From Arthrobacter sp. MSA 4-2 (lineage in GTDB: Bacteria; Actinomycetota; Actinomycetes; Actinomycetales; Micrococcaceae), in contig NZ_JAEKGC010000004.1 of assembly GCF_016405885.1 (NCBI RefSeq), forward strand, positions 228,439 through 292,438: DNA of 64,000 nt, in the 5' to 3' direction. The notes beneath the pieces are model-generated. The model worked only from the letters and a program-made list of their open reading frames with translations, was not told the DNA's origin and made no database searches. Position numbers and translations under genes: made by a program. Below, piece by piece: positions 24,901 through 35,220 of this stretch. Numbering within the stretch: the stretch's first letter is position 1; each line of letters begins with the position of its first letter.

Positions 24901-26118
24901 ATGGCAAAGTACAGGCAGTCCGACAAGCTCCACAATGTGCTCTACGACATCCGGGGGCCGCTGCTTGAGCACGCGAAGATCATGGAGGCCCAGGGCCACC
25001 GGATCCTGAAACTTAATATCGGCAATCCCGCGCCGTTCGGCTTCGAGGCCCCGGACGCGATCCTCGTGGATATGATCCGCAACCTGCCCAAGTCCCAGGG
25101 GTACAGCGACTCCCGGGGGATCTTCTCGGCCCGGACCGCCGTCGTGCAGTACTACCAGGGCCGCGGCATCCAGAACATCGACATCGACGATGTGTACCTG
25201 GGCAACGGGGTCAGCGAGCTGATCACCCTCTCCCTCCAGGCCCTGCTCAACAACGGCGACGAGATCCTCGTGCCCACCCCCGACTATCCGCTGTGGACGG
25301 CGTCGGCGAGCCTGGCCGGCGGCACCGCGGTGCACTACCTCTGCGACGAGGACAACCACTGGTGGCCCGACCTCGAGGACATGGCCGCCAAGATCAACCC
25401 CGCCACCAAGGGGATCGTGCTGATCAACCCGAACAACCCGACCGGCGCGGTCTACCCGCGGCACGTGATCGAGGGCGTGGTGGCGCTGGCGCGCGAGTAC
25501 AACCTGATCATCTTCGCCGACGAGATCTACGAAAAAATCCTCTACGACGACGCCGTGCACGTGAATGCGGCCTCGGTGACCGGCGACGACGTGCTGTGCC
25601 TGACCTTCAGCGGGCTCTCCAAGGCCTACCGCATCGCCGGGTTCCGCAGCGGCTGGATGGCCATTTCCGGCCCGAAGGAGGACGCCGCGGACTACATCGA
25701 GGGCATCAACCTGCTGGCCAACATGCGCCTGTGCGCCAACGTGCCCGCGCAGCACGCCATCCAGACGGCCCTGGGCGGCTACCAGAGCATCAACGACCTG
25801 ATCCTGCCCGGCGGGCGGCTCAAGGCGCAGCGCGATAAGGCCACCGAACTGCTGAACGCCATTCCGGGAGTGAGCTGCGAGCCCGCGGCCGGCGCCCTCT
25901 ACCTCTTCCCGCGCCTTGACCCCGAGGTGTACCCGATCCGGGATGACGAGAAATTCGCCCTTGATCTGCTCAAGCAGCAGAAAATCCTGATCTCGCACGG
26001 ACGGGCGTTCAATTGGATCAACCCGGACCATTTCCGGATGGTCACCCTGCCCAGCGTCGAGGTCATCGAAGACGCCGTGGGGCGGCTGGCCGAATTCCTG
26101 GGGTCATATAAGCAGTAA
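24901..26118 (+). CDS. Alanine (glutamate-pyruvate) aminotransferase, AlaA-like
   Basis: This is a 405-aa class I/II PLP aminotransferase. The PLP-binding lysine is Lys241 in FSGLSKAYRIAGFRSGW. Other family stretches are LNIGNPAPFGFEAPD, YLGNGVSELI, INPNNPTGAVYPR and ADEIYEKILYDD. The protein matches AlaA-type enzymes, which interconvert pyruvate plus glutamate with alanine plus 2-oxoglutarate. The ATG at 24901 is supported by the conserved N-terminal YRQSDKLHNVLYDIRGP. Length is normal. PPK2 starts 21 bp downstream, so the two may be co-transcribed. Confidence 0.92.
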   Translation: MAKYRQSDKLHNVLYDIRGPLLEHAKIMEAQGHRILKLNIGNPAPFGFEAPDAILVDMIRNLPKSQGYSDSRGIFSARTAVVQYYQGRGIQNIDIDDVYLGNGVSELITLSLQALLNNGDEILVPTPDYPLWTASASLAGGTAVHYLCDEDNHWWPDLEDMAAKINPATKGIVLINPNNPTGAVYPRHVIEGVVALAREYNLIIFADEIYEKILYDDAVHVNAASVTGDDVLCLTFSGLSKAYRIAGFRSGWMAISGPKEDAADYIEGINLLANMRLCANVPAQHAIQTALGGYQSINDLILPGGRLKAQRDKATELLNAIPGVSCEPAAGALYLFPRLDPEVYPIRDDEKFALDLLKQQKILISHGRAFNWINPDHFRMVTLPSVEVIEDAVGRLAEFLGSYKQ

Positions 26119-26139
26119 CACCAACCGCAGGGAGACACC

Positions 26140-26991
26140 ATGAGCAGCTCCGCCCTCGACACCGATCTCCGCCCGCTCTTGCTCGCCGGGCCGGGCTTCC
26201 GGCTCGCCGAGGTGGACGCGCGGTCCACGCCCGGGTTTCCCCACGGGAAGAAGGTCGGCAAGGCCGCATTGAAGAAGGGCGCCAAGGCCCTCTCCTGCGC
26301 GCAGGAGCAGCTGTTCGCCGAGAGCCGCCAGGGCGGCGGGCGGTCCGTGCTGCTGATCCTGCAGGCGATGGACACCGCAGGCAAGGGCGGGATCGTCCGC
26401 CATGTGATCGGGGCGGTCGACCCGCAGGGGGTGCACCACCACGCGTTCAAGGCGCCCACGGCGGCCGAGCGCCGCCATGACTTCCTGTGGCGGATCCGGA
26501 AACAGCTGCCGGCCCCTGGCATGATCGGTGTCTTCGACCGGTCCCACTACGAAGACGTGCTCGTCCACAAGGTGCGCGGGCTCTCGACCGCCGAGAAGGT
26601 CGAGGGCCGCTACGATGCCATCGCACAGTTCGAGGCAGAGCTGGCGGGAGCGGAGACCCGCGTCCTGAAGGTCATGCTCCACGTCTCCAAGAAGGAACAG
26701 AAGCGGCGCCTCGCGGAGCGCCTCGACCGCCCAGACAAGTACTGGAAGTACAACCCCGCCGACGTCGACGAACGAGCGCACTGGCGGGATTACCAGGAGG
26801 CCTATTCGACGGCCATCAGCCGGACCGCCACCGGTGCGGCGCCCTGGTACGTGGTCCCGGCGGACCGCAAATGGTACGCGCGGCTGGCCGTGCAGCACCT
26901 GCTCGCCAGCACGCTGGCCGACCTGCGGCTGGACTGGCCGGAGGCGCACTTCGACGTCGAGGCCGAAAGGAAGCGCCTGGCCGCGTCCTAG
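26140..26991 (+). CDS. Polyphosphate kinase 2 family protein (polyphosphate:nucleotide phosphotransferase)
   Basis: This 283-aa PPK2-fold enzyme has Walker A MDTAGKGG (77-84), Walker [11 protein letters not shown] starting at Asp133, and the lid with [20 protein letters not shown]. It matches the short PPK2 group that uses polyphosphate to phosphorylate AMP/ADP-type nucleotides. Start is ATG 26140 with AGGGAGA upstream. Its stop codon overlaps the xseB stop on the opposite strand (26988-26991), an extremely compact convergent junction with no room for a terminator. Confidence 0.92.
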   Translation: MSSSALDTDLRPLLLAGPGFRLAEVDARSTPGFPHGKKVGKAALKKGAKALSCAQEQLFAESRQGGGRSVLLILQAMDTAGKGGIVRHVIGAVDPQGVHHHAFKAPTAAERRHDFLWRIRKQLPAPGMIGVFDRSHYEDVLVHKVRGLSTAEKVEGRYDAIAQFEAELAGAETRVLKVMLHVSKKEQKRRLAERLDRPDKYWKYNPADVDERAHWRDYQEAYSTAISRTATGAAPWYVVPADRKWYARLAVQHLLASTLADLRLDWPEAHFDVEAERKRLAAS

Positions 26992-27233
26992 GAGGAGGGC
27001 CGGGTGCCGTTCTCGGCCCGGTCCCGGGCCGCAGCAAGGCGCTTCTTGGCCCCTTCGAGCCAGTCCTCGCAGCGGTCCGCCAGCGCCTCGCCGCGCTCCC
27101 ACAGCGCGAGCGACTCCTCGAGGCTGACGCCGCCGGCCTCGAGCTTGGACACGACATTCACCAGTTCCTCCCGTGCCTGCTCATACGACAGGGAGGAGAT
27201 GTCTCCGGGTGCGGTTTCGGCCGGCTGGGTCAT
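26988..27233 (-). CDS. xseB: Exodeoxyribonuclease VII small subunit
   Basis: This is the 81-aa small subunit of exonuclease VII, which degrades single-stranded DNA together with XseA. The conserved core is [20 protein letters not shown] followed by [20 protein letters not shown]. Its ATG overlaps the xseA stop (ATGA), giving a coupled xseA-xseB unit. The C-terminal tail is rich in Ala and Arg. Confidence 0.95.
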   Translation of the reverse strand: MTQPAETAPGDISSLSYEQAREELVNVVSKLEAGGVSLEESLALWERGEALADRCEDWLEGAKKRLAAARDRAENGTRPSS

Positions 27234-28615
27234 GGGTTTTCCTTTCCTGGCGGCTCCGGGCTTTCCGGTGCCCCCGTCGTGCGGGTGGCGGATGGTTCCC
27301 CGGGGGAGCCCCCTGAGGTCGGATCGGGCAGGGTGCCGGTGGCCCGGGCGGACAGCCGCCCGACCGCCACCTTGATCGAAAGGTCGGTTCCGGCCGGTAC
27401 CGCCGCCGCCTCCAGGACGACGCTCCCGTCCCCGCGCTGCACGACGGCGTAGCCGCGGTCGAGGGTGTTCTGCGGTGAGAGGGCGCGCACCTGGGCGCGC
27501 AGGTGCCGCACCCCGTCGGCGTGGCGGGTCACGGCGGAGTCCACCGAAAGGTGCGCGCGGTTGCGCAGCCGTTCGACGTCGGATTCGCGCACATCGATCA
27601 TCCCCTCCGGCCGGGCCAGGGAGGGCCGGGACCGCAGCTGGTTGAGCCGGTCGGTTTCTCGAGCCAGGAGTTGCCCCAGGGATCGGGTGAGCGCCGCCCG
27701 GGCCTGGCCGATCCGGTTCAGCTCCTCGGCCACATCGGGGACCACCCGTTTGGCGGCGTCGGTGGGGGTGGAGGCGCGCAGGTCGGCTACCTCGTCCAGC
27801 AGCGGCCGGTCGGCCTCGTGCCCGATGGCGCTCACGATCGGGGTGTGCGCGGCGGCCACCGCGCGGACCATCTCTTCGCTGCTGAACGGCAGCAGGTCCT
27901 CGAGCGAGCCGCCGCCGCGGGCGATGATGATCACGTCGACGTCGGCGAGGGCGTCAAGCTCCGCGAGCGCCGCAGTCACCTGGGGGACGCAGCCGGGGCC
28001 CTGGACGGCAACCTCACGCACCTCGAAGTCCACGGCGGGCCAGCGCAGCGCGGCATTGCGCATCACGTCCTTCATGGCGTCGGAGCCGCGGCCGGTGATG
28101 AGGCCGATGCGGTGCGGGAGCAGGGGAAGCCGCCGCTTGCGCTGGGCCGAGAAGAGGCCCTCGGCGCTCAGCAGCCGCCGCAGGCGCTCGATGCGGGCCA
28201 GCAGGTCTCCGAGCCCGACCGGGCGGATGTCCCGGGCCTGCATGGACAGCCGTCCCGTTTTGACCCAGAAGTCGGCCTTTAGCTGGGCGACCACGCGGGT
28301 GCCCTGTTCAAGGGGCAGGGCGAGCCGGTCCAGGACACTGCTGAAGACCGTGACAGAGAGGGACACTTCGGTGTCGACGTCGCGGAGGGTGAGGAAGGAC
28401 AGCCCGTTGCGGCGGTTGAACTCGATCACCTGGCCCTCGACCCAGGCGGCCGGGGCACGCTCGATGTGGGCCTTGAGCTTCTCGGACAGGACATGCAGGG
28501 GCCACGGGGTGGCCGCGGAGGTCTCGCCGGCCGTGGCCGGCAGGGTCGAGCGGGTTCCCGGTTCAACGGCCGCCGCGGTTGGGCTCCCGTTCGGCACGGT
28601 GCCTTCAGTGGTCAT
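27230..28615 (-). CDS. xseA: Exodeoxyribonuclease VII large subunit
   Basis: XseA is the catalytic subunit of exonuclease VII (461 aa here). An OB-fold comes first ([20 protein letters not shown]). The catalytic domain follows, with [42 protein letters not shown] and [20 protein letters not shown] followed by [17 protein letters not shown] long coiled-coil and a C-terminal [10 protein letters not shown] segment complete it. I start at the ATG at 28615 with AGGAG about 10 nt upstream; a GTG 18 nt earlier overlaps that site. Expression is coupled to xseB. Confidence 0.95.
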   Translation of the reverse strand: MTTEGTVPNGSPTAAAVEPGTRSTLPATAGETSAATPWPLHVLSEKLKAHIERAPAAWVEGQVIEFNRRNGLSFLTLRDVDTEVSLSVTVFSSVLDRLALPLEQGTRVVAQLKADFWVKTGRLSMQARDIRPVGLGDLLARIERLRRLLSAEGLFSAQRKRRLPLLPHRIGLITGRGSDAMKDVMRNAALRWPAVDFEVREVAVQGPGCVPQVTAALAELDALADVDVIIIARGGGSLEDLLPFSSEEMVRAVAAAHTPIVSAIGHEADRPLLDEVADLRASTPTDAAKRVVPDVAEELNRIGQARAALTRSLGQLLARETDRLNQLRSRPSLARPEGMIDVRESDVERLRNRAHLSVDSAVTRHADGVRHLRAQVRALSPQNTLDRGYAVVQRGDGSVVLEAAAVPAGTDLSIKVAVGRLSARATGTLPDPTSGGSPGEPSATRTTGAPESPEPPGKENP

Positions 28616-28860
28616 CGGCGCGCTGCTCCTCACCTTGCTGTCTGGGTGCCGACGCTGCGGCTGTGGCCCGTCCGCTTCGGCAGCGGGCTCGTCCTGTCCA
28701 CGGACTTATGTCTACCAGCTTCCCACGACAGCGCCGAGCCGGGGCGCCGGATGGGGAGAGAAGGCCCGTCCCGGGCGGCCCGGGCGCAACCGATCGGTGC
28801 CTTCCGGCCCGGAAAGGGCATAACCTGATCCTCACGCACCCAACCGACCCCAAGGACCCT

Positions 28861-29706
28861 ATGCGCACGCTGGCCTCTGCCTTCTTTGCCCTCGCCGCGC
28901 TGGCGCTCACCGGAGGGGCCCTGTCCGCGGCCTGGACAGAGAGCCGCCTCGTTGACCAGCAGGGTTTCGTGGACCTGGCCGGACCCCTTGCCAAGGACAC
29001 CGAATTCCAGCAGGCCCTGACCGGGGCGCTCGCCGGGGAGGTGTCGAGGGGCGCCGGGCTGACGGGGCCCTTGGGAAACCTGGTGCGCCCGGCCCTCGAG
29101 AACGCGGCCTCCTCGGTGACCCGGATGGCGGGGTACCCGCGGGCCTGGGAGGAGACCCTGCGCATCTCCCACCGCCTGACCCTCTCTCGAGCGCCGTCGG
29201 ACCCCAACGCGCAGACCCCGGCCGTGGTCTCCCTCGATCTGAAGCCCTTGGCCGGGCTGCTTTCCCAGCAGGTCGGGGCCGGACTGGGCATCAACGTGCC
29301 GGTACCCCAGAACACGACGGTTGAGGTCGGGCGGCTCGAGCGCGGTGGTGCGTTAAGCCTGGTGAACAGGATCGCCCAGCTCTGGCCCGCGCTGGCCTGG
29401 GGCGCCGGGACGTGCGCGGTACTCGCCCTGGCTCTCGCCCGGAAGCGCTCGACGACTCTCGCCCTCCTTGGCGCCGGCGGTGCGGGCCTGGGGGTCCTTG
29501 GCTGGCTGGGGGCCGGACTGATTCCGGACGCTGCGGCCGGAGCTGCCGGGTCCAGCGCCGTCGCCAGGATTTTCGTCCGGGGCTTCGCCGGCAGGGTTTC
29601 AGCCGATCTCGCCGAAGCCAGCCTGCCCGTCATCGCCGGCGGGGCGATGGTGCTGGCCGTGGGGGTGGCCCTGCGGTTCGCCTTTGGGCGGCGGAGTATG
29701 CGGTAG
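28861..29706 (+). CDS. Hypothetical membrane protein, secreted domain between terminal helices
   Basis: This is a 281-aa protein of unassigned family. An N-terminal signal-anchor (TLASAFFALAALALTGGALS) is followed by an exported domain of about 150 residues. Three C-terminal helices follow (ALAWGAGTCAVLALALA, TLALLGAGGAGLGVLGWLGAG, IAGGAMVLAVGVALRF). Similar proteins are found in Micrococcaceae between xseA and ispH (recollection). The layout, with a short extracytoplasmic domain and helices at both ends, suggests an envelope-associated function. The ATG at 28861 is the start that gives a clean signal sequence. Confidence 0.75.
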   Translation: MRTLASAFFALAALALTGGALSAAWTESRLVDQQGFVDLAGPLAKDTEFQQALTGALAGEVSRGAGLTGPLGNLVRPALENAASSVTRMAGYPRAWEETLRISHRLTLSRAPSDPNAQTPAVVSLDLKPLAGLLSQQVGAGLGINVPVPQNTTVEVGRLERGGALSLVNRIAQLWPALAWGAGTCAVLALALARKRSTTLALLGAGGAGLGVLGWLGAGLIPDAAAGAAGSSAVARIFVRGFAGRVSADLAEASLPVIAGGAMVLAVGVALRFAFGRRSMR

Positions 29707-29762
29707 ACCACACCTGCGCCCCCGGTGGGCCGGTTGTCTGAGGAAACCGCTAGCATTGAACC

Positions 29763-30860
29763 ATGACCAGCACAGCAGTTCAGGTCCCCATGCCCATGGT
29801 GCCCCGTCGGCGCCGCTCTCCTGAGGACGTGCAGGCCGCCGCTCCCGTCGAGGGCAGGCGTCAGGTGCTGCTTGCGGCACCGCGCGGCTACTGCGCCGGA
29901 GTTGACCGTGCGGTCATCGCCGTTGAGAAGGCGCTCGAACACTACGGTCCGCCGGTCTATGTCCGCAAGCAGATCGTCCACAACCTCCACGTGGTCTCGA
30001 CCCTTGAGGCGAAGGGCGCCATCTTCGTTGAGGAGACCGACGAGGTCCCCGAGGGCGCGCTGCTCGTCTTTTCCGCCCACGGAGTTTCACCTGCCGTGGT
30101 GCAGTCCGCCGAAGACCGGGGCCTGCGGACCATCGACGCCACGTGCCCGCTGGTCACCAAGGTCCACCGCGAGGCGCAGCGCTTCGCCCGCGACGACTTC
30201 GATATCCTCCTGATCGGCCACGAAGGGCACGAGGAGGTTGAGGGGACCGCCGGCGAGGCCCCGGAGCACATCCAGATCGTCAACGGCCCCGAGGACGTCG
30301 ACAAGGTCCAGGTCCGGGATCCCGAGCGGCTGATCTGGCTCTCCCAGACCACCCTGAGCGTCGACGAGACCATGCACACGGTGAACCTGCTCAAGGAGCG
30401 GTTCCCGACCCTGCAGGATCCGCCCAGCGACGACATCTGCTACGCCACATCCAACCGGCAGGCGGCGATCAAGAAGATTGCCCCGACCTCGGATTTGGTG
30501 ATCGTCGTGGGCTCCGCCAACTCCTCGAACTCCGTCCGGCTGGTCGAGGTCGCCCTCGAGTACGGGGCGAAGGCCGCGCACCGCGTGGACTTCGCCAACC
30601 AGGTCGATGAGTCCTGGTTCGAAGGCGTTCGAACGGTCGGCGTTTCCTCGGGCGCCTCGGTCCCCGAAAACCTGGTCCAGGACGTGCTGCGGCTGCTCGC
30701 CGAGTACGGCTACGGCGAGGTCGAGGAAGTCGTCACGGCGCAGGAGGACATCATCTTCTCGCTGCCGAAGGAGATCCGCTCAGCCCTGAAGGCAATGGGC
30801 GATTCCTCGCAGGGACGGGGCGGGCGCGGAGGCCGCCGCGAACCGGGGCCCTCGAACTAG
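29763..30860 (+). CDS. ispH: 4-hydroxy-3-methylbut-2-enyl diphosphate reductase
   Basis: IspH (LytB) performs the last step of the MEP isoprenoid pathway, reducing HMBPP to IPP and DMAPP with a 4Fe-4S cluster. The three cluster cysteines are Cys44 ([11 protein letters not shown]), Cys128 ([11 protein letters not shown]) and Cys226 ([10 protein letters not shown]). Other conserved parts are [20 protein letters not shown] and [11 protein letters not shown]. The 365 aa include a 25-residue N-terminal extension and a Gly/Arg-rich tail. TAGCAT at 29751-29756 lies 6 nt before the ATG, indicating a leaderless mRNA. Confidence 0.96.
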   Translation: MTSTAVQVPMPMVPRRRRSPEDVQAAAPVEGRRQVLLAAPRGYCAGVDRAVIAVEKALEHYGPPVYVRKQIVHNLHVVSTLEAKGAIFVEETDEVPEGALLVFSAHGVSPAVVQSAEDRGLRTIDATCPLVTKVHREAQRFARDDFDILLIGHEGHEEVEGTAGEAPEHIQIVNGPEDVDKVQVRDPERLIWLSQTTLSVDETMHTVNLLKERFPTLQDPPSDDICYATSNRQAAIKKIAPTSDLVIVVGSANSSNSVRLVEVALEYGAKAAHRVDFANQVDESWFEGVRTVGVSSGASVPENLVQDVLRLLAEYGYGEVEEVVTAQEDIIFSLPKEIRSALKAMGDSSQGRGGRGGRREPGPSN

Positions 30861-30915
30861 CCGATCCGCCCGGCCGGCCGCCGGGCGCGCGTCGTAACGA
30901 TGTCCCCGAGCGGCG

Positions 30916-31125
30916 TCACCGCCCGGGGCGCCGGCCCGAAAGCGGCGTGCACTGCCATGGCAGCGGCTTCATGCGCATGCCGCCCCGCACGGCCCTGTCG
31001 CGCCGGTGGGAGAGCCGGGCGCCGACCGCGACGCCGGCCAGTGCCCAGAAGGCGCCGGCGCCGACGCCGGCAAGCACGATCCAAAAGGGGACCCGGGTGC
31101 TGTCTTCAGCCTTGTCTTCGGTCAT
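30916..31125 (-). CDS. Small hypothetical membrane protein
   Basis: This 69-aa open frame has one clear transmembrane helix (VPFWIVLAGVGAGAFWALAG, then VAVGA) flanked by an acidic N-terminus (TEDKAEDSTR) and a basic RLSHRRDR segment, an inside-positive layout expected of a real small membrane protein. The ATG at 31125 is the natural start. The C-terminal part is basic. It sits between ispH and rmuC, downstream of rmuC on the same strand. Function is unknown. Confidence 0.5.
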   Translation of the reverse strand: MTEDKAEDSTRVPFWIVLAGVGAGAFWALAGVAVGARLSHRRDRAVRGGMRMKPLPWQCTPLSGRRPGR

Positions 31126-31238
31126 GGCCGGAATTGTCCCACACCCCTGAAGGTACGGAAAGGTTCCGGCGGGCGCCCGGTCCCCGGTCCGGGCGCAGCT
31201 GATTCCGCCCCCGGCGCCGCAGGGGCACCGCTCCGAAA

Positions 31239-32672
31239 TTAGGCGCTGCGTTCCACGGGACCCTCGGGCGACTCGGCGGTTTCGGGGGCGGCGAGGTCGA
31301 GGAGGTCCTGGCCGTCACCGCTGGTACCCACCCTGCTGATTCCTATGCTGCCCTGGGCCCAGCCATGCCCGCCACGTCCACCGGACTCGACCTCGGAGTC
31401 TTCGGGGCCGTCGAGCAGTTCGGGGGCACCGAGCAGCCGCGGCGTGGCCTCGACGGCCTGGATGCCGGAGAAGGCGCTCTTTTCCGGGCCGGCCCCGGCG
31501 GGGACGGCGTCGAGGGAGGCGGCGTCGAAGGCGCCAATGCGCCGTGCCGTGGGCAGTACCCGGGTTTCGAGGGTGCCGACGAAGGAGTTGTACTTCTCGA
31601 CAGACGCCTTAAGTGAGGATCCGAGCTTGGCCACGTGGCCGCCCATGGTGCCCAGCCGCTCGTAGAGCTGGCGGGACAGCTCGAAGAGCTCACGGGCATT
31701 GTCCGTCAGGACCTCCTGGCGCCAGCTGAAGGCTGCGCTCTTGAGGATGGCCAGGAGCGAGACGGGCGAAGCGAGGGCCACATTGCGGCTGAACGCGTAG
31801 TCGAGGAGCCCCGGGTCGGCCCGCAGAGCGGAGGACAGGATCGACTCCACCGGAATGAAGCAGATCACCAGTTCTGGGGAGTTGTTCGTGCCCTCCCAGT
31901 ACTTCTTCTTGGCGAGGGTGTCGATATGGGCGCGCAGGGCCTTGGCATGCTGCTGGAGCAGGGCGGTGCGTTCGGCCTCCCGGCCTGCCCCCTCCGCTCC
32001 GTCCTCGTCGAGCTCCTGGGCCTGGAGGAACGCGCTCAGCGGCACCTTCGCGTCGATGACCAGCTGCTTGTTGCCGGGAAGCTGTACCACCATGTCTGGC
32101 CTCGACGTCGACCCGGCGCCACCGGAGGAGGCGGCTTCGGCAACCTCGGCACGGGCCAGGGTCGCCTGCTCGACGAAATCGACGCGGGCCAGCATGCCCG
32201 CGGCCTCGACCACCCGGCGCAGCTGCACTTCGCCCCACTGGCCGCGGGCGCTGTTGCTGCGCAGCGCCGCCGCGAGGGAATGGGTCGTCGAGAGCAGCCG
32301 GGCGTCAGCGTCGCGCGCCTCCTGCAGCTGCTGGGCCAGCTGACCATACTGCTCGACTCGGTCCCGCTCCAGCAGGCCGACCTGGCGCTGGACCTGGGTC
32401 AGCTTCTCCGCCACGGGCGCCAGCGCCCGCAGCACGTTGGTCTCGTCGGCCGACCGCGCCGAGAGGGCACGGTTCTGGGAGGCCAGCAGGTCCTTCTCCG
32501 CCGAGGCCGCCGCCAGCGCCGCCGTCGCACTGCCCAGCCGGTTCACGGCGTCGTCGAGTTCCTCCCGGAGCTGGTCCGCCTGCCCACGTCCGCGCGCGGC
32601 AAGAAGGAACGCGCCCGCGATGCAGCCGAGAACAAAAGCGAGGATTACGAGCACAAGCGTGAAACCGTCCAT
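31239..32672 (-). CDS. rmuC: DNA recombination protein RmuC
   Basis: RmuC family proteins limit DNA rearrangements at inverted repeats and are predicted nucleases of the PD-(D/E)xK type. The 477 aa start with a membrane anchor (TLVLVILAFVLGCIAGAFLL), followed by a long coiled-coil (about 30-140). The conserved domain follows, with SNSARGQWGEVQLRRVVEAA, VQLPGNKQLVIDAKVPLSAF, and ICFIPVESILSSALR. The C-terminal tail after about residue 390 is variable and acidic. The gene is divergent from ychF with about 85 bp between. Confidence 0.93.
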   Translation of the reverse strand: MDGFTLVLVILAFVLGCIAGAFLLAARGRGQADQLREELDDAVNRLGSATAALAAASAEKDLLASQNRALSARSADETNVLRALAPVAEKLTQVQRQVGLLERDRVEQYGQLAQQLQEARDADARLLSTTHSLAAALRSNSARGQWGEVQLRRVVEAAGMLARVDFVEQATLARAEVAEAASSGGAGSTSRPDMVVQLPGNKQLVIDAKVPLSAFLQAQELDEDGAEGAGREAERTALLQQHAKALRAHIDTLAKKKYWEGTNNSPELVICFIPVESILSSALRADPGLLDYAFSRNVALASPVSLLAILKSAAFSWRQEVLTDNARELFELSRQLYERLGTMGGHVAKLGSSLKASVEKYNSFVGTLETRVLPTARRIGAFDAASLDAVPAGAGPEKSAFSGIQAVEATPRLLGAPELLDGPEDSEVESGGRGGHGWAQGSIGISRVGTSGDGQDLLDLAAPETAESPEGPVERSA

Positions 32673-32756
32673 GAAATCACTGTGGCAGGATGCGCCGACA
32701 TTTTCGGGAAGGCACCCCGGCGGCGCGGTGCGTGCGGGCCGGTAGACTGTACTCCC

Positions 32757-33842
32757 GTGGCTCTTACTATTGGCATCGTCGGACTGCCCAACGTCGGCAA
32801 ATCAACCCTTTTCAACGCGCTGACCCGCAACAACGTGCTGGCGGCGAACTACCCGTTTGCAACGATCGAGCCGAACGTCGGAGTGGTCAACCTGCCCGAC
32901 CCGCGCCTGGCGCAGCTCGCCGAGGTCTTCGGCTCCAAGCAGATCCTCCCGGCGACCGTCTCCTTCGTCGACATCGCCGGCATCGTCAAGGGCGCCTCCG
33001 AGGGGGAGGGGCTGGGCAACCAGTTCCTGGCAAACATCCGCGAGGCCGAGGCCATCGCCCAGGTTATCCGGGTCTTCGATGACCCCGACGTCGTCCACGT
33101 CGACGGCAAGGTCGATCCCCGCTCCGACATGGAGACCATCAACACCGAGCTGATCCTGGCCGACCTCCAGACCCTCGAGAAGGCGATCCCGCGCGTCGAG
33201 AAGGAAGTCAAGATCAAGAAGCGTGAGGCAGCGCAGCTGGTCGCCATGCAGGCCGCCCAGGCGGTGCTCGAGCGCGGCGACACCATCTTCGCTTCCATCA
33301 AGAGCGACAAGCTTGAGATGGAGCACCTGCGCGAGTTGAGCCTGCTCACGGCCAAGCCCTTCATCTACGTCTTCAACGTCGACGACGCCGTCCTCGGCAG
33401 CCCGGAGCGCCAGGAGGAGCTGCGTGCCCTCGTCGCTCCCGCGGACTCGATCTTCCTTGACGCCAAGCTCGAGGCGGACCTGGTGGAACTCGACGAGGCC
33501 GAGGCCCGCGAGATGCTTGAGATGAACGGGCAGGACGAGTCGGGACTGGACCAGCTGGCGCGTGTCGGCTTCCACACCCTGGGCCTGCAGACCTACCTCA
33601 CCGCCGGCCCGAAGGAGACCCGCGCCTGGACCATCAAGAAGGGCGCCACCGCGCCTGAAGCCGCAGGCGTGATCCACTCCGATTTCCAGCGCGGATTCAT
33701 CAAGGCCGAGGTGGTCCACTTCGAGGACCTCATGGCCGCCCGGTCGATGGCCGAGGCGAAGGCCAAGGGCAAGGTGCGCATCGAAGGTAAGGAATACGTC
33801 ATGGCCGACGGCGACGTGGTCGAGTTTCGCTTCAATGTCTAA
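32757..33842 (+). CDS. ychF: Redox-regulated ATPase YchF (Obg/OLA1-like)
   Basis: YchF is an ancient Obg-family P-loop NTPase that prefers ATP and binds ribosomes. The 361-aa protein has G1 GLPNVGKST (9-17), switch [13 protein letters not shown], the ATP-type N-x-x-E/D replacement region FNVDD, a coiled-coil arm and a TGS/ubiquitin-like C-terminal domain ending VVEFRFNV. The GTG lies 8 nt after TAGACT (32743-32748). The last 27 bases (33816-33842) are the prototype of a direct repeat found at four downstream places, making the 3' end of this gene a probable integration site. Confidence 0.96.
   Translation: MALTIGIVGLPNVGKSTLFNALTRNNVLAANYPFATIEPNVGVVNLPDPRLAQLAEVFGSKQILPATVSFVDIAGIVKGASEGEGLGNQFLANIREAEAIAQVIRVFDDPDVVHVDGKVDPRSDMETINTELILADLQTLEKAIPRVEKEVKIKKREAAQLVAMQAAQAVLERGDTIFASIKSDKLEMEHLRELSLLTAKPFIYVFNVDDAVLGSPERQEELRALVAPADSIFLDAKLEADLVELDEAEAREMLEMNGQDESGLDQLARVGFHTLGLQTYLTAGPKETRAWTIKKGATAPEAAGVIHSDFQRGFIKAEVVHFEDLMAARSMAEAKAKGKVRIEGKEYVMADGDVVEFRFNV
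33816..33842 (+). repeat. Direct repeat copy 0: native ychF 3' end (putative attL)
   Basis: This is the last 27 bases of ychF, encoding [12 protein letters not shown] with TTTCGC, AATGTC and a TAA stop. The downstream copies share TTCCGC and a TAG stop instead, so they are more like each other than like this one. Confidence 0.7.
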
Positions 33843-33862
33843 GGTTTCATTCCTCAAGTGAT

Positions 33863-33902
33863 ACAACGCAGCTCGGTCGACACGTCGACTGAGCTGCGTT
33901 GT
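33863..33902 (+). terminator. Rho-independent terminator after ychF
   Basis: A long, nearly perfect stem (33863-33881 with 33884-33902, one G-T pair; outer arm ACAACGCAGCTC/GAGCTGCGTTGT) is followed by TTTTGTG. This is the clearest intrinsic terminator in the window and lies 20 bp after the ychF stop. Confidence 0.8.
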
Positions 33903-33972
33903 TTTGTGCCCCCACGGCGATTCCTTGTCGGTATGGATGAATTTTCAGAACAATTACTTCCCGGCCGGGTGA

Positions 33973-34557
33973 TTACGCTTCAGGAACCGTGCCCACCTGC
34001 TTGGCTGGCACACCGACGACCACTGCGCCTGCGGAAACGTCCTTCGTGACCACTGCGCCGGCGCCCACTATGGCCCCATCACCGATCGTCACCCCTGGTA
34101 ACACCGTCACGTTGGCCCCGAACCACACGCCTTTGCCGATCACAACGCGGGCCGGGTGCATGTCGGCCCGTCGGCTCGGCATCAGATCGTGGTTCAAGGT
34201 CGTGATAACCGCGTTGTGGCCAATGAGGGATCCATCACCGATGTCGATGCCGCCCTGGTCCTGAAACCGGCAGCCGCTGTTGACGAACACCTCCGCGCCG
34301 AAGCGGATGTTCTTGCCGAAGTCAGCGCTGAATGGCGGGAAGAGTTGGAAGGACTCGGGGACCTCCCGCCCGGTCAGCTCGCTCATGAGGGCCCTTACGT
34401 CTTCGGGGGAGTGGTATCGCCCGTTGAGCTCGGCGGTGATGCGCAGCGACTCTTGGCTCGCGGCATGCATAGCCTCATGGTGGGGTGAACCTCCGGGGAT
34501 GGTCTCCCCGGCGTTCAGTAGGGTCAGGAGTTCGTCGAGACCTTGGATGTCGGCCAT
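33973..34557 (-). CDS. Hexapeptide-repeat O-acetyltransferase (maltose/galactoside acetyltransferase-like)
   Basis: This 194-aa protein has an N-terminal maltose-acetyltransferase-type helical cap followed by a left-handed beta-helix of hexapeptide repeats. Diagnostic pieces are [40 protein letters not shown] (catalytic His), [20 protein letters not shown] and [20 protein letters not shown]. It transfers acetyl groups from acetyl-CoA to sugars or related alcohols. I start at the ATG at 34557; TATCGT lies 6 nt upstream on this strand, a leaderless pattern. It is the only gene between the first two ychF-end repeats. Confidence 0.9.
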   Translation of the reverse strand: MADIQGLDELLTLLNAGETIPGGSPHHEAMHAASQESLRITAELNGRYHSPEDVRALMSELTGREVPESFQLFPPFSADFGKNIRFGAEVFVNSGCRFQDQGGIDIGDGSLIGHNAVITTLNHDLMPSRRADMHPARVVIGKGVWFGANVTVLPGVTIGDGAIVGAGAVVTKDVSAGAVVVGVPAKQVGTVPEA

Positions 34558-34766
34558 GCGCCCACGATATCGCGCCCTTGGCCGCAGGGAGCACTCATCC
34601 AAATGACTTCAACAGAAGCTCCTGGATTGCTCGACCTCTGACAACCTGTTGTCACGCGGCTGTTGCTAGTCGGGTTTCGGTGCCGCCCGGCCGCCAGACC
34701 TTACGGCAGCACCTGTGCGCCGGCACCATTGGCGTCCATGAGTGTGTGAGGCTATTCGGCTACGCA

Positions 34767-34795
34767 ACGGGGTGGAGTTCCGCTTCAACGTCTAG
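34767..34795 (+). repeat. Direct repeat copy 1 of the ychF 3' end (putative att)
   Basis: GTGGAGTTCCGCTTCAACG plus TCTAG reads GVEFRFNV-stop, a near copy of the ychF terminus in the same orientation. The similarity extends a few bases to the left (ACGGGGTGGAG versus ACGTGGTCGAG). It lies 925 bp after the ychF stop. Confidence 0.75.
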
Positions 34796-34810
34796 GTGGC
34801 AGGTAGAACT

Positions 34811-34836
34811 CCTAGTCAGAGGCTTCTTTGACTAGG
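34811..34836 (+). repeat. Inverted repeat just inside cassette 2
   Basis: CCTAGTCA (34811-34818) and TGACTAGG (34829-34836) form a perfect 8-bp inverted repeat with a 10-nt loop, 15 bp after repeat copy 1. It could be a recombinase arm site or a weak terminator. Confidence 0.35.
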
Positions 34837-34860
34837 CCGGTCCGCGTATAGTCCGCAGAA

Positions 34861-35220
34861 GTGGAAAGAGCTTCGTCCATCATGGTCCCGGCTGCGGACC
34901 TCTGGTTCATCGAAGACCCACACGACTACCGCGCAGCCCTTTGCGGAGCCCGAGTCAAAGTCATCCTCCCAATCCCATTCACCAACACCGACCCAGACGG
35001 ATGCGGGCAATGCCAACGCATCCTCGTGATCGGGCCACCACTCGCGACAGGAGAAGCTGATATTTGGTTATCACCCACCCAATCCGAGCGCAATAGACGA
35101 TCACGGTACTTTCGGAAGAGTAGAGCGGCGGTGATGCTCAACAATCTCGTTTCGACTGATCAAAACATTCAACTGAGCGCCTCCTATGGTGTACACCGGT
35201 CACACAGCGCATACCTGTGA
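34861..35220 (+). CDS. Small hypothetical protein with clustered cysteines
   Basis: This is a 119-aa reading frame starting with GTG, 8 nt after TATAGT (34847-34852). The N-terminal half looks protein-like: LWFIEDPHDYRAALCGARVK, then ILPIPFTNTDPDGCGQCQRI. A single Cys and a later CGQC pair could bind metal. The second half is basic and Ser-rich without recognisable motifs. No family is recognised. It opens cassette 2 and is followed by a strong inverted repeat. Confidence 0.45.
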   Translation: MERASSIMVPAADLWFIEDPHDYRAALCGARVKVILPIPFTNTDPDGCGQCQRILVIGPPLATGEADIWLSPTQSERNRRSRYFRKSRAAVMLNNLVSTDQNIQLSASYGVHRSHSAYL